Below, piece after piece: positions 39,860 to 49,644 of a DNA stretch of 64,000 nt (positions are counted from its first letter, which is position 1; the number at the start of each line of letters is the position of its first letter). The DNA lies in assembly GCA_039621445.1 (NCBI GenBank), contig CP154954.1:46293847-46357846 (forward strand), read 5' to 3'. The position numbers and the translations under genes were made by a program. The notes beneath the pieces are model-generated. The model was given only the letters and a program-made list of their open reading frames with translations. It made no database searches and was not told the origin of the DNA. The DNA comes from Euglena gracilis. Its lineage: Eukaryota; Euglenida; Euglenophyceae; Euglenales.

Positions 39860-40200
39860 GGAAAATGCAAAAAATGCGCAAAAAGCCGAACAGAGCGCAA
39901 CAACATAACTCAGCATCAATGCAACATTGGTCAAAGAGCAATTTGATAATACACAATCAAAATAAAAAAAACCAAAATGAAACTGCAACATGTAAAAAAA
40001 AGCCGGAAATTCTTAAGATGCAAAAAAAATGCGCGAAAAAAATCGAAAAATGCACAAAAAATCGAAAAAATGCGCGAAAAAATCGAAAAATTGCACACAA
40101 AAATGCGAAAAAATGCGCAAAAATGCGCATTTTCCCAAAAATCCAGAAAATGCGCAAAAAAAAAACGCAAAAATGCGAAAAAATGCGAAACACATTCCCC
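39860..40200. repeat. AAAAATGCGC repeats
   Basis: A-rich sequence with many AAAAATGCGC and AAAAATCGAAAAATGC words; a smaller run is at 39,475-39,535. All frames are Lys/Asn or Phe/Ile-rich and non-coding. Confidence 0.7.
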
Positions 40201-40321
40201 CCCCCCGCTCCTTGGCATCTTGCTGGTATACCGCGAGAGCAGCTAGGAACAGTCCCCAAAAGACCATTCACAAAGTTTGCCGTGTGTTTAGCCATAATAG
40301 GAGGGCTGCGGAAAAAGGGGG

Positions 40322-40631
40322 GGGTGACACGTTTTCCATTAGGGCATTTGTGGCAATGACACGTTTTCCATTAAGACATCTGTGGTCAGGCACGTTTTCC
40401 ATTAGGGCGCTGTTTTTTTGGGTCCGAACTTCACATTTTCGCGTTTTTGACCCCTTGCGTGAATCATGACCACGAATTTCAGGGCAGGCATTTGGCGGGC
40501 TCTGAACACGTTTTTAAACAAATTTGTGGCTGAGCCCAGATTTCAGCCTGAAAACGTGTTCAGGGGGCCCCCTTCGGGGACCCCTCCTGAACACGTTTTC
40601 AGGATGAAATCTGGACTCAGCCACAATTTGT
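40322..40631. repeat. CACGTTTTCC repeat cluster copy 2 plus long hairpin
   Basis: Three CACGTTTTCCATTA units (40,330-40,405) are followed by a hairpin (40,521-40,631). AATTTGTGGCTGAGCCCAG, ATTTCAGCCTGAAAACG and TGTTCAGG(G) are answered by the inverse with few mismatches around a GGGGGCCCCCTTCGGGGACC loop region. Confidence 0.7.
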
Positions 40632-40685
40632 GTGTAGAAAGGCCTGTCCACCACAAAATCCATCACTTGGAAAGCGCCAGTGCAT

Positions 40686-41760
40686 CTAGAGGGGATGAAT
40701 GCTACATTGATGCCTCCTGGACATGCCTAGGCTGGTTACATTTTCCTGCTGGTTTTCTAAAAGTAAAACCAAGAGAGCAATGGAAAGCCAAGGTGACTGT
40801 TCAACCGTGGTTGCCAAGACGACGGTTTGCTTGTGGTCGCAAAGAACTACAAGGATATTGTTTGCATGCAAGGGGTCATCATTGGGAGGCGGTTGCCACA
40901 CACCACGACCGTGGGTGGAGTTCCAGAAAAAAATTGCTGCCTCTATAGCGCACCATGGGAGGTTTGGCAACCCCCCCCCAGGTGGTCGGACCCCCTCGGC
41001 ACGGCAAAATGGCACCCCCCCCCCCCCCGTCAGCTGACCCCCCCTCACAGCATATGCCGAACCATACCAATGAATTTTCCTTTGGGAAATCCCGGCTGTC
41101 CGCCACGGTGGACCCCCCCTCGGCACGGCAGAAAGCAGTGCGCATGTTGCTTTGCCCTCTTTTTTTTGTCACAGGACATTACCGCTGGTTGATCGTGGCT
41201 GGTCTTGCTCTGGCATTGCCATCCGTTGTTTTTACCTTTGCAGCAGCAGGCAGGGAGGCCTTTCCCTTTTACCCTTTGCTTCCCCAAAAGGCTGGGCCGT
41301 TTCATTTTTTTTAGGAACGTTGGTTCTGTCCGTGAGAAAGGGGTGGGGAACGCCGGTTCTGTCCAAAACCCGGCGTCCCTAACGCCGGTTCTCTGTGGGT
41401 GACACTGCATAGTCTGGGGTTCGGCATGTCTGACGAGGACCCTCGGCCACCAGGGGGGGGTCTCCATTTTGCCATTTGTCTGCAGGGCTTTTTTTGCCTC
41501 CCTCCATCCCCACAACACACGCTTCACCGCCATGTTGCGAGTGGGGAATTCATTGGGTTGCATGAAATGCTGCCGGTTTCATCTGACGGCTGGTGCAATG
41601 CCATCTGCCGCCTCAACGAGCAGAAGCACGGGGGAGGGGGTGTTGGCTGGGACCACCAACCGCCGCCTGAGGGACAGTGGAATTCAAGATTGTTACCCAC
41701 ATGACGCAGCCATGCGCCATCTGCTATAAACTGATCACCCCTAACTTCACCTCTAAAGTA
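40686..41760 (-). other. Open but unrecognised minus-strand stretch
   Basis: Minus-strand frames contain ANNILVVLCDHKQTVVLATT (about 40,800-40,900) and FPTRNMAVKRVLWGWREAKK (about 41,500), broken by C/G-run insertions at 40,970-41,115. The first resembles the strand with a 'DKKxVxxLST' pattern in some transposases, but I cannot assign a family. It is probably transposon debris. Confidence 0.25.
41325..41398. repeat. ACAGAACCGGCGTT hairpin repeat, right (inverse) copy
   Basis: AACGCCGGTTCTGTCCAAAA, then CCCGGCGTCCCTAACGCCGG is the reverse complement of the repeat at 36,215-36,283. The two face each other across 5.1 kb that holds the hAT, tRNA-like, pogo-like and zinc-finger remnants. Confidence 0.7.
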
Positions 41761-41809
41761 CAAGTCATTTATACACCCCTTTGAGCAAGGATGGATATTG
41801 ATAACTGTG

Positions 41810-42010
41810 ACCCCCCCCTATTTGTCCCCCCCCCCTAATTGGCCAGAGCCCAGGTGGCCAATTAAGGGGGGGTTACTCATTTCAAGGGAAAATGCCTTCA
41901 TTCGGGTGTTTTTCGGGGGTTCGCGACCATGAAGGACGGGGCCCAGGTGGCCAATTAGGGGGGGGTTGGGGGTAACCCCCCCCTAATTGCCCCCCTCCCC
42001 CCCCTAATTG
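41810..42010. repeat. CCCCCCTAATTGGCC word cluster
   Basis: CCCCCTAATTGGCC and its complement GGCCAATTAGGGGGG alternate several times; the same word dominates 52,640-53,025. No coding signal is present. Confidence 0.7.
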
Positions 42011-42172
42011 GCCAAAGGGGGGTCCGGGCCACCCAGAAGGCAGCCAAATAGGGGGGGGGGGTCACGTTATTGGGTTTGGGGGGGGGGGTCCCGATAAAAC
42101 CCGATATATTGACCCCCCGATATCCTCGATAAATCCAATAATTTCGATGTGGAGATGGAAAAAAAGACCCAA

Positions 42173-42513
42173 GTACCATGCCCCCCTATGCTATTCCCGT
42201 CCCCGGGACCCTTTACGGTCCAATGGGAACAGTACGGGGGGGGGGACAGCTTGTGGGGGGACCTAGGTCCCCCCCCCCCCGAGCTATTCCCATATCCGAC
42301 CCTCGGGCAACCCAAAAGGGGTCATTTTTGGCAACTTTTTTGGACGTTCGCAAAAAAAGGGTCAATTTTAAGCACATTTGCCAAAAAGTGATTTTTGAAA
42401 ACGTCCCAAAAACGTCGATTTTTGACCACTTTTTGGGGAATTCCTTGGTAAAAAGTGCTATGACGGTGAGCTATTCCCGTCCCCCCTATGGGAATAGCTC
42501 GGGGGGGGGGCAT
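42173..42513. mobile_element. Small TIR element, CCATG-C-run type (GCTATTCCC word)
   Basis: TA|CCATGCCCCCC lies at the left and GGGGGGCATGG|TA at the right, with inverted GCTATTCCC/GGGAATAGC just inside. It is about 340 bp long, and the interior is AT-rich and non-coding. The flanking TA pair again fits a TA target duplication. Confidence 0.6.
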
Positions 42514-43347
42514 GGTACACACAATTCTGCCATTTTTTTTACTAATTCTGACAATTCCATCCGATTTTTGGGTCCTTCTATTGTCATCGTAAAGTATTTC
42601 CATTTAAAAAGTTTTCAACGAAGTGACAAAATTTACCTTGAAAGAGTGGAGGGTGCCCTCCAACCATGGTAAGTCCCCAGCCTCCACCGCAGAACACACC
42701 AAAGCAAGCAAAGCCAAGACTAAAGCAACCCAAAGCGCGGAGGTTCACCAGGGAAACACCCCCCCCCCACCACAAGGCGGCCCACCAACACAAAAAAAAA
42801 AGACCGGTTGAAATTTGCCTCTCAAAAAAATCCGTTGACATCAGGGGTTCCCCCCCCCCCGATAAAGTCGATATTTTACGCTATTTTTGGGGGACCCGAT
42901 AAATTCGAGATTTTCAATAAACCCGATATGGGCCGATAATCAATATCCATCCTTGCTCTGAGTCAAGTGAACAGCACTCGTTACTGTGTTCTCTCCTAAC
43001 TCTGCCACCGTTGGATGTATTTTAGTTGATGTATTTAATTATTTAGATTTGTGATTCCAGCTTGCTCACTAAACAGCTAGTAGGGTTTTTTTAAAAAAGA
43101 ATATTTCTCATCCGTCTTGGCAAAAGACTGGAGGGCTTCAGTGGACAAGGGAATGTGCTCAATCGTCGTGTTTTAGCATAAGAGCCCAACACGCGATTTT
43201 TTTGCATTTCACATCACAAGGGTTTGCATTTGCTGTCAAATTGTGCATTTTATCTCGCAAATGCCTACAAATTTTACCCAAAACAATGCAATTTAACCAA
43301 AAAATAATGCATCTTTTTCGAAAAAAATTGCATCGACCTGCAGCACT
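42514..43347. other. Non-coding stretch
   Basis: It contains a CCCGATAAA/TTTATCGGG word cluster at 42,850-42,950 (also at 33,060-33,130 and 42,090-42,130). AT-rich sequence with many TTTTGCATT words follows at 43,190-43,330. No exon was seen. Confidence 0.4.
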
Positions 43348-43371
43348 GCGCCCCGTGAGGGGTAGCTACAT

Positions 43372-43920
43372 CCTGGGGGGGGGGTAGTGGGGGTCGACCA
43401 TGGTCCACCCACGGTCGCCCTCGGTCGTGGGGGTCGACCGAGGCCAGGCCGTATTCGGTCGTGGGGGTCGACCGAGGGCGACCATGGTCGACCCCCACCC
43501 CATGACGGGAACCCCCCCCCCTTTTCAGGGGCGACCATGGTCGACCCCCACCCCACGACGGGAACCCCCCCCTTTTGAAGGGCGACCATGGTCGACCCCC
43601 ACCCCACGACGGGAAACCCCACCCCCTTTTGAAGGGCGACCATGGTCGACCCCCACCCCATGACGGGAACCACCCCCCTTTCAGGGGCGACCATGGTCGA
43701 CCCCCACCCCACGACGGGAAACCACCCCCCGGTAGGGGGGCGACCATGGTCGACCCCCACCCCACGACGGGAAACCCCCCCCTTTTGAAGGGCGACCATG
43801 GTCGACCCCCACCCCACGACGGGAAACCCCCCCTTTTGAAGGGCGACCATGGTCGACCCCCACCCCACGACGGGAAACCCCCCCTTTTGAAGGGCCACCA
43901 TGGTCGACCCCCACCCCAAG
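43372..43920 (+). repeat. GTCGACCATGGTCGAC array (left arm)
   Basis: About eight units of roughly 51-55 bp, each GGGCGACCATGGTCGACCCC, then CACCCCACGACGGGAA, then a C-run and TTTTGAA. Spacer length varies with the C-run. The outermost part has longer GACCGAGGGCGACC words. Confidence 0.9.
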
Positions 43921-43924
43921 ACAT

Positions 43925-46900
43925 GCCCCCCAAAACGGGTGGGCAACAAAAGGGATTTGCCCCAAATCAGTTGGGCAACAAAAGGTATTTGCCCCCCAAA
44001 ACGGGTGGGTAACACAGGGGATTTTGTTATTTTGGGGCCTTGGAACAGTTGGGCAACAAAAGGGATTTGCCCCCCAAATCAGTTGGGTAACACAAGGGAT
44101 TTTGTTATTTTGGGGCCCTCGAACAGTTGGGGGTGTCTGGGACGCGGGGGGGACGCGGGGGGGGACGCGGGGGGGGACGCGGGGGAGACGCCATTTTTGG
44201 GACGGTGAATTAGTAGTAGTGATTAGGAATTTGCTACGAGAAAATTTTAGCCAAATTAGGATTCTACCACAACAAATTAGGAATCACCTACCCCAAATTA
44301 GGAATCACCCACCACAAGTTAGGAATCACCCACACCAAATTAGGAATCACCAACCCCAAATTTGCCTGAAATTAGGAATCAGCCTCCTAAATTTGGCTGT
44401 CTCGAGAACAAAATTTTGGTTCCAAAGTGGGACGCGGGGGGGACGCGGGGGGGACGCGGGGGAGACACCCCCGTTGGGCAGCAAAAGGGATTTGCCCCCC
44501 AAAACGGGTGGGTAACACAAGGGATTTTGTTATTTTGGGGCCCTGGAACAGTTGGGCAGCAAAAGGGATTTGCCCCCCAAAACGGGTGGGTAACACAAGG
44601 GATTTTGTTATTTTGGGGCCCTGGAACAGTTGGGCAGCAAAAGGGATTTGCCCCCCAAAACGGGTGGGTAACACAAGGGATTTTGTTATTTTGGGGCCCT
44701 CGAACAATTGGGCAACAAAAGGGATTTGCCCCCCAAATGAGTTGGGCAACAAAAGGGATTTGCCCCCCAAAACGGGTGGATAACACAAGGGATTTTGTTA
44801 TTTTGGGGCCCTCGAACAGTTGGGCAACAAAAGGGATTTGCCCCCCAAATCAGTTGGGCAACAAAAGGGATTTGCCCCCCAAAACGGGTGGGTAACACAA
44901 GGGATTTTGTTATTTTGGGGCCCTGGAACAGTTGGGCAACAAAAGGGATTAGCCCCCCAAAACGGGTGGGTAACACAAGGGATTTTGTTATTTTGGGGCC
45001 CTCGAACAGTTGGGCAACAAAAGGGATTTGCCCCCCAAATGAGTTGGGCAACAAAAGGGATTTGCCCCCCCCCAATCAGTTGGGCAACAAAAGGGATTTG
45101 CCCCCCAAATCAGTTGGGCAACAAAAGGGATTTGCCCCCCAAAACGGGTGGGTAACACAAGGGATTTTGTTATTTTGGGGCCCTGGAACAGTTGGGCAGC
45201 AAAAGGGATTTGCCCCCCAAAACGGGTGGGTAACACAAGGGATTTTGTTATTTTGGGGCCCTGGAACAGTTGGGCAACAAAAGGGATTTGCCCCCCAAAA
45301 CGGGTGGATAACACAAGGGATTTTGTTATTTTGGGGCCCTCGAACAGTTGGGCAACAAAAGGGATTTGCCCCCCAAATCAGTTGGGCAACAAAAGGGATT
45401 TGCCCCCCAAAACGGGTGGGTAACACAAGGGATTTTGTTATTTTGGGGCCCTGGAACAGTTGGGCAACAAAAGGGATTTGCCCCCCAAAACGGGTGGGTA
45501 ACACAAGGGATTTTGTTATTTTGGGGCCCTCGAAGAGTTGGGCAACAAAAGGGATTTGCCCCCCAAATGAGTTGGGCAACAAAAGGGATTTGCCCCCCCC
45601 AATCAGTTGGGCAACAAAAGGGATTTGCCCCCCCAAAACGAGTGGGTAACACAAGGGATTTTGTTATTTTGGGGCCCTGGAACAATTGGGCAACAAAAGG
45701 GATTTGCCCCCCAAATCAGTTGGGCAACAAAAGGGATTTGCCCCCCAAAACGGGTGGGTAACACAAGGGATTTTGTTATTTTGGGGCGCTCGAACAGTTG
45801 GGCAGCAAAAGGGATTTGCCCCCCAAATCAGTTGGGCAACAAAAGGGATTTGCCCCCCAAAACGGGTGGGTAACACAAGGGATTTTGTTATTTTGGGGCC
45901 CTGGAACAATTGGGCAACAAAAGGGATTTGCCCCCCAAATCAGTTGGGCAACAAAAGGGATTTGCCCCCCAAAACGGGTGGGTAACACAAGGGATTTTGT
46001 TGTTTTGGGGCCCTCGAACAGTTGGGCAGCAAAAGGGATTTGCCCCCCAAAACGGGTGGGTAACACAAGGGATTTTGTTATTTTGGGGCCCTCGAACAAT
46101 TGAGCAACAAAAGGGATTTGCCCCCCAAATGAGTTGGGCAACAAAAGGGATTTGCCCCCCAAAACGGGTGGGTAACACAAGGGATTTTGTTATTTTGGGG
46201 CCCTCGAACAGTTGGGCAACAAAAGGGATTTGCCCCCCAAATCAGTTGGGCAACAAAAGGGATTTGCCCCCGAAAACGGGTGGGTAACACAAGGGATTTT
46301 GTTATTTTGGGGCCCTGGAACAGTTGGGCAGCAAAAGGGATTAGCCCCCCAAAACGGGTGGGTAGCACAAGGGATTTTGTTATTTTGGGGCCCTCGAACA
46401 GTTGGGCAACAAAAGGGATTTGCACCCCAAATGAGTTGGGCAACAAAAGGGATTTGCCCCCCCAATCAGTTGGGCAACAAAAGGGATTTGCCCCCCAAAA
46501 CGAGTGGGTAACACAAGGGATTTTGTTATTTTGGGGCCCTGGAACAATTGGGCAACAAAAGGGATTTGCCCCCCAAATCAGTTGGGCAACAAAAGGGATT
46601 TGCCCCCCAAAACGGGTGGGTAACACAAGGGATTTTGTTATTTTGGGGCCCTCGAACAGTTGGGCAGCAAAAGGGATTTGCCCCCCAAAACGGGTGGGTA
46701 ACACAAGGGATTTTGTTATTTTGGGGCCCTGGAACAGTTGGGCAACAAAAGGGATTTGCCCCCCAAAACGGGTGGGTAACACAAGGGATTTTGTTATTTC
46801 GGGGCCCTCGAACAGTTGGGCAACAAAAGGGATTTGCCCCCCAAATGAGTTGGGCAACAAAAGGGATTTGCCTCCCCAATCAGTTGGGCAACAAAAGGGA

Positions 46901-48895
46901 TTTGCCCCCCAAAGCGAGTGGGTAACACAAGGGATTTTGTTATTTTGGGGCCCTCGAACAGTTGGGCAACAAAAGGGATTTGCCCCCCAAATGAGTTGGG
47001 CAACAAAAGGGATTTGCCCCCCCCAATCAGTTGGGCAACAAAAGGGATTTGCCCCCCAAATCAGTTGGGCAACAAAAGGGATTTGCCCCCCAAAACGGGT
47101 GGGTAACACAAGGGATTTTGTTATTTTGGGGCCCTGGAACAGTTGGGCAGCAAAAGGGATTTGCCCCCCAAAACGGGTGGGTAACACAAGGGATTTTGTT
47201 ATTTTGGGGCCCTGGAACAGTTGGGCAACAAAAGGGATTTGCCCCCCAAAACGGGTGGATAACACAAGGGATTTTGTTATTTTGGGGCCCTCGAACAGTT
47301 GGGCAACAAAAGGGATTTGCCCCCCAAATCAGTTGGGCAACAAAAGGGATTTGCCCCCCAAAACGGGTGGGTAACACAAGGGATTTTGTTATTTTGGGGC
47401 GCTCGAACAGTTGGGCAGCAAAAGGGATTTGCCCCCCAAATCAGTTGGGCAACAAAAGGGATTTGCCCCCCAAAACGGGTGGGTAACACAAGGGATTTTG
47501 TTATTTTGGGGCCCTGGAACAATTGGGCAACAAAAGGGATTTGCCCCCCAAATCAGTTGGGCAACAAAAGGGATTTGCCCCCCAAAACGGGTGGGTAACA
47601 CCAGGGATTTTGTTGTTTTGGGGCCCTCGAACAGTTGGGCAGCAAAAGGGATTTGCCCCCCAAAACGGGTGGGTAACACAAGGGATTTTGTTATTTTGGG
47701 GCCCTCGAACAATTGAGCAACAAAAGGGATTTGCCCCCCAAATGAGTTGGGCAACAAAAGGGATTTGCCCCCCAAAACAAGTGGATAACACAAGGGATTT
47801 TGTTATTTTGGGGCCCTCGAACAGTTGGGCAACAAAAGGGATTTGCCCCCCAAATCAGTTGGGCAACAAAAGGGATTTGCCCCCCAAAACGGGTGGGTAA
47901 CACAAGGGATTTTGTTATTTTGGGGCCCTGGAACAGTTGGGCAGCAAAAGGGATTAGCCCCCCAAAACGGGTGGGTAGCACAAGGGATTTTGTTATTTTG
48001 GGGCCCTCGAACAGTTGGGCAACAAAAGGGATTTGCCCCCCAAATGAGTTGGGCAACAAAAGGGATTTGCCCCCCCAATCAGTTGGGCAACAAAAGGGAT
48101 TTGCCCCCCCAAAACGAGTGGGTAACACAAGGGATTTTGTTATTTTGGGGCCCTGGAACAATTGGGCAACAAAAGGGATTTGCCCCCCAAATCAGTTGGG
48201 CAACAAAAGGGATTTGCCCCCCAAAACGGGTGGGTAACACAAGGGATTTTGTTATTTTTGGGCCCTCGAACAATTGGGCAGCAAAAGGGATTTGCCCCCC
48301 AAAACGGGTGGGTAACACAAGGGATTTTGTTATTTTGGGGCCCTCGAACCGTTGGGCAACAAAAGGGATTTGCCCCCCAAAACGGGTGGGTAACACAAGG
48401 GATTTTGTTATTTTGGGGCCCTCGAACAGTTGGGCAGCAAAAGGGATTTGCCCCCCAAATGAGTTGGGCAACAAAAGGGATTTGCCCCCCAAAACGGGTG
48501 GGTAACACAAGGGATTTTGTTATTTTGGGGCCCTGGAACAATTGGGCAACAAAAGGGATTTGCCCCCCAAATCAGTTGGGCAACAAAAGGGATTTGCCCC
48601 CCAAAACGGGTGGGTAACACAAGGGATTTTGTTATTTTGGGGCCCTCGAACAGTTGGGCAGCAAAAGGGATTTGCCCCCCCAAAACGGGTGGGTAACACA
48701 AGGGATTTTGTTATTTTGGGGCCCTCGAACAGTTGGGCAGCAAAAGGGATTTGCCCCCCAAAACGGGTGGGTAACACAAGGGATTTTGTTATTTTGGGGC
48801 CCTCGAACAGTTGGGCAACAAAAGGTATTTGCCCCCCAAATCAGTTGGGCAACAAAAGGGATTTGCCCCCCAAAACGGGTGGGTAACACAAGGGT
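43925..48895. repeat. 78-bp / 34-bp satellite array
   Basis: The long unit is 78 bp: GTTGGGCAACAAAAGGGATT, TGCCCCCCAAAACGGGTGGG, TAACACAAGGGATTTTGTTA, then TTTTGGGGCCCTCGAACA. The short unit is the first ~30 bp plus ATCA (34 bp). They alternate irregularly for almost 5 kb. Shared rare variants show a 1,613-bp internal duplication (45,686-46,511 against 47,299-48,124). Both strands are open for up to 395 codons because 78 is a multiple of three; I regard these as artefacts. Confidence 0.95.
44129..44472 (+). mobile_element. Small TIR element, GGGGGTGTCT type, copy 2 (nested in the satellite)
   Basis: It is inserted in one satellite unit. It starts GGGGGTGTCT and ends AGACACCCCC (perfect 10-bp inverted ends), and GTT occurs on both sides (44,126-44,128 and 44,473-44,475), whereas an unbroken unit has GTT once. 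The interior has GGGACGCGGGGG words and six ATTAGGAATCACC-type words. It is the inverse relative of 35,435-35,714. Confidence 0.85.
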
Positions 48896-49308
48896 GGGGG
48901 TCGACCATGGTCGCCCCCCGACCGGAGGGGGGGGTTTCCCGTCGTGGGGTGGGGGTCGACCATGGTCGCCCTTCAAAAGGGGGGGGTTTCCCGTCGTGTG
49001 GTGGGGGTCGACCATGGTCGCCCTTCAAAAGGGGGTGGTTTCCCGTCGTGGGGTGGGGGTCGACCATGGTCGCCCCCCTTCCGGGGGGGGTTTCCCGTCG
49101 TGGGGTGGGGGTCCACCATGGTCGCCCCCCTACCGGGGGGGGTTTCCCGTCGTGGGGTGGGGGTCGACCATGGTCGCCCTCGGTCGACCCCCAGGGTCGC
49201 CTCGGTCGACCCCCCCCACTACCCCCCCCCCCCCGACCGAGAGCGACCGAGGGCGACCGAGGCGACCGTGGGTCGACCATGGTCGACCCCCACTACCCCC
49301 CCCCCCCA
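48895..49308 (-). repeat. GTCGACCATGGTCGAC array (right arm, inverted)
   Basis: About seven units identical in design to the left array but reversed: GGTCGACCATGGTCGCCC, then TTTCCCGTCGTGGGGTGGG. The junction with the satellite is abrupt (AACACAAGG followed by GTGGGGGTCGACC). Confidence 0.9.
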
Positions 49309-49644
49309 GGCCAGATCCGGGAGCCGCGCCCCGTGTGAGAGCCACACCCAAACCCAAACCAACTCCCCCCTGATAGGAGGTTAGGCATAGCAAGGGGGGG
49401 TGAGCGGCCGCGGGGGGGGGGGGGGGGGCCAAGGATGGCCGCGCAGGTTGCGCGCACCCAAAAATCAGTGATTTCCGGGTCCAAAAAAAAGTGGACATTT
49501 TTGGCCATTTTTGGCCATTTTTGATATAAAAAAAAGCTTGTTGGGCCGCGCGCTGCCCTAAATTTGCCATTTTTTGTCCGAAAATGGTCATTTTTGGCCA
49601 TTTTTGGGCCTCAAAAAAGTTTGGCTTTTTGCGAAGTTTTTTTG

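Larger units (their letters stand above)
43358..49325. mobile_element. 5.97-kb element with long inverted arrays and internal satellite
   Basis: The left array (43,372-43,920) and right array (48,895-49,308) are inverse copies of each other. Each is built of ~51-55-bp units around the palindrome GGTCGACCATGGTCG(A)CC joined by CCCCACCCCACGACGGGAAA and C-runs, and both end at CTACCCCCC/GGGGGGTAG. The exact 10-mer GCGCCCCGTG lies at 43,348-43,357 and 49,326-49,335, just outside. Long inverted ends with a 9-11-bp target duplication are typical of Mutator-like elements. No transposase is present. Inside is the 78/34-bp satellite plus one nested TIR element. Confidence 0.6.

Noticed and set aside
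46078-47374. 395-codon open frames on both strands in the 45-48.9 kb array
   Set aside because: They arise because the satellite unit is 78 bp. They are open on both strands, repetitive, shift frame at each 34-bp unit and lack a start context or splice signals.
49130-49591. 153-codon minus-strand Pro/Gly-rich frame
   Set aside because: Runs through the inverted GGTCGACC array and poly-G; an artefact of repeats.
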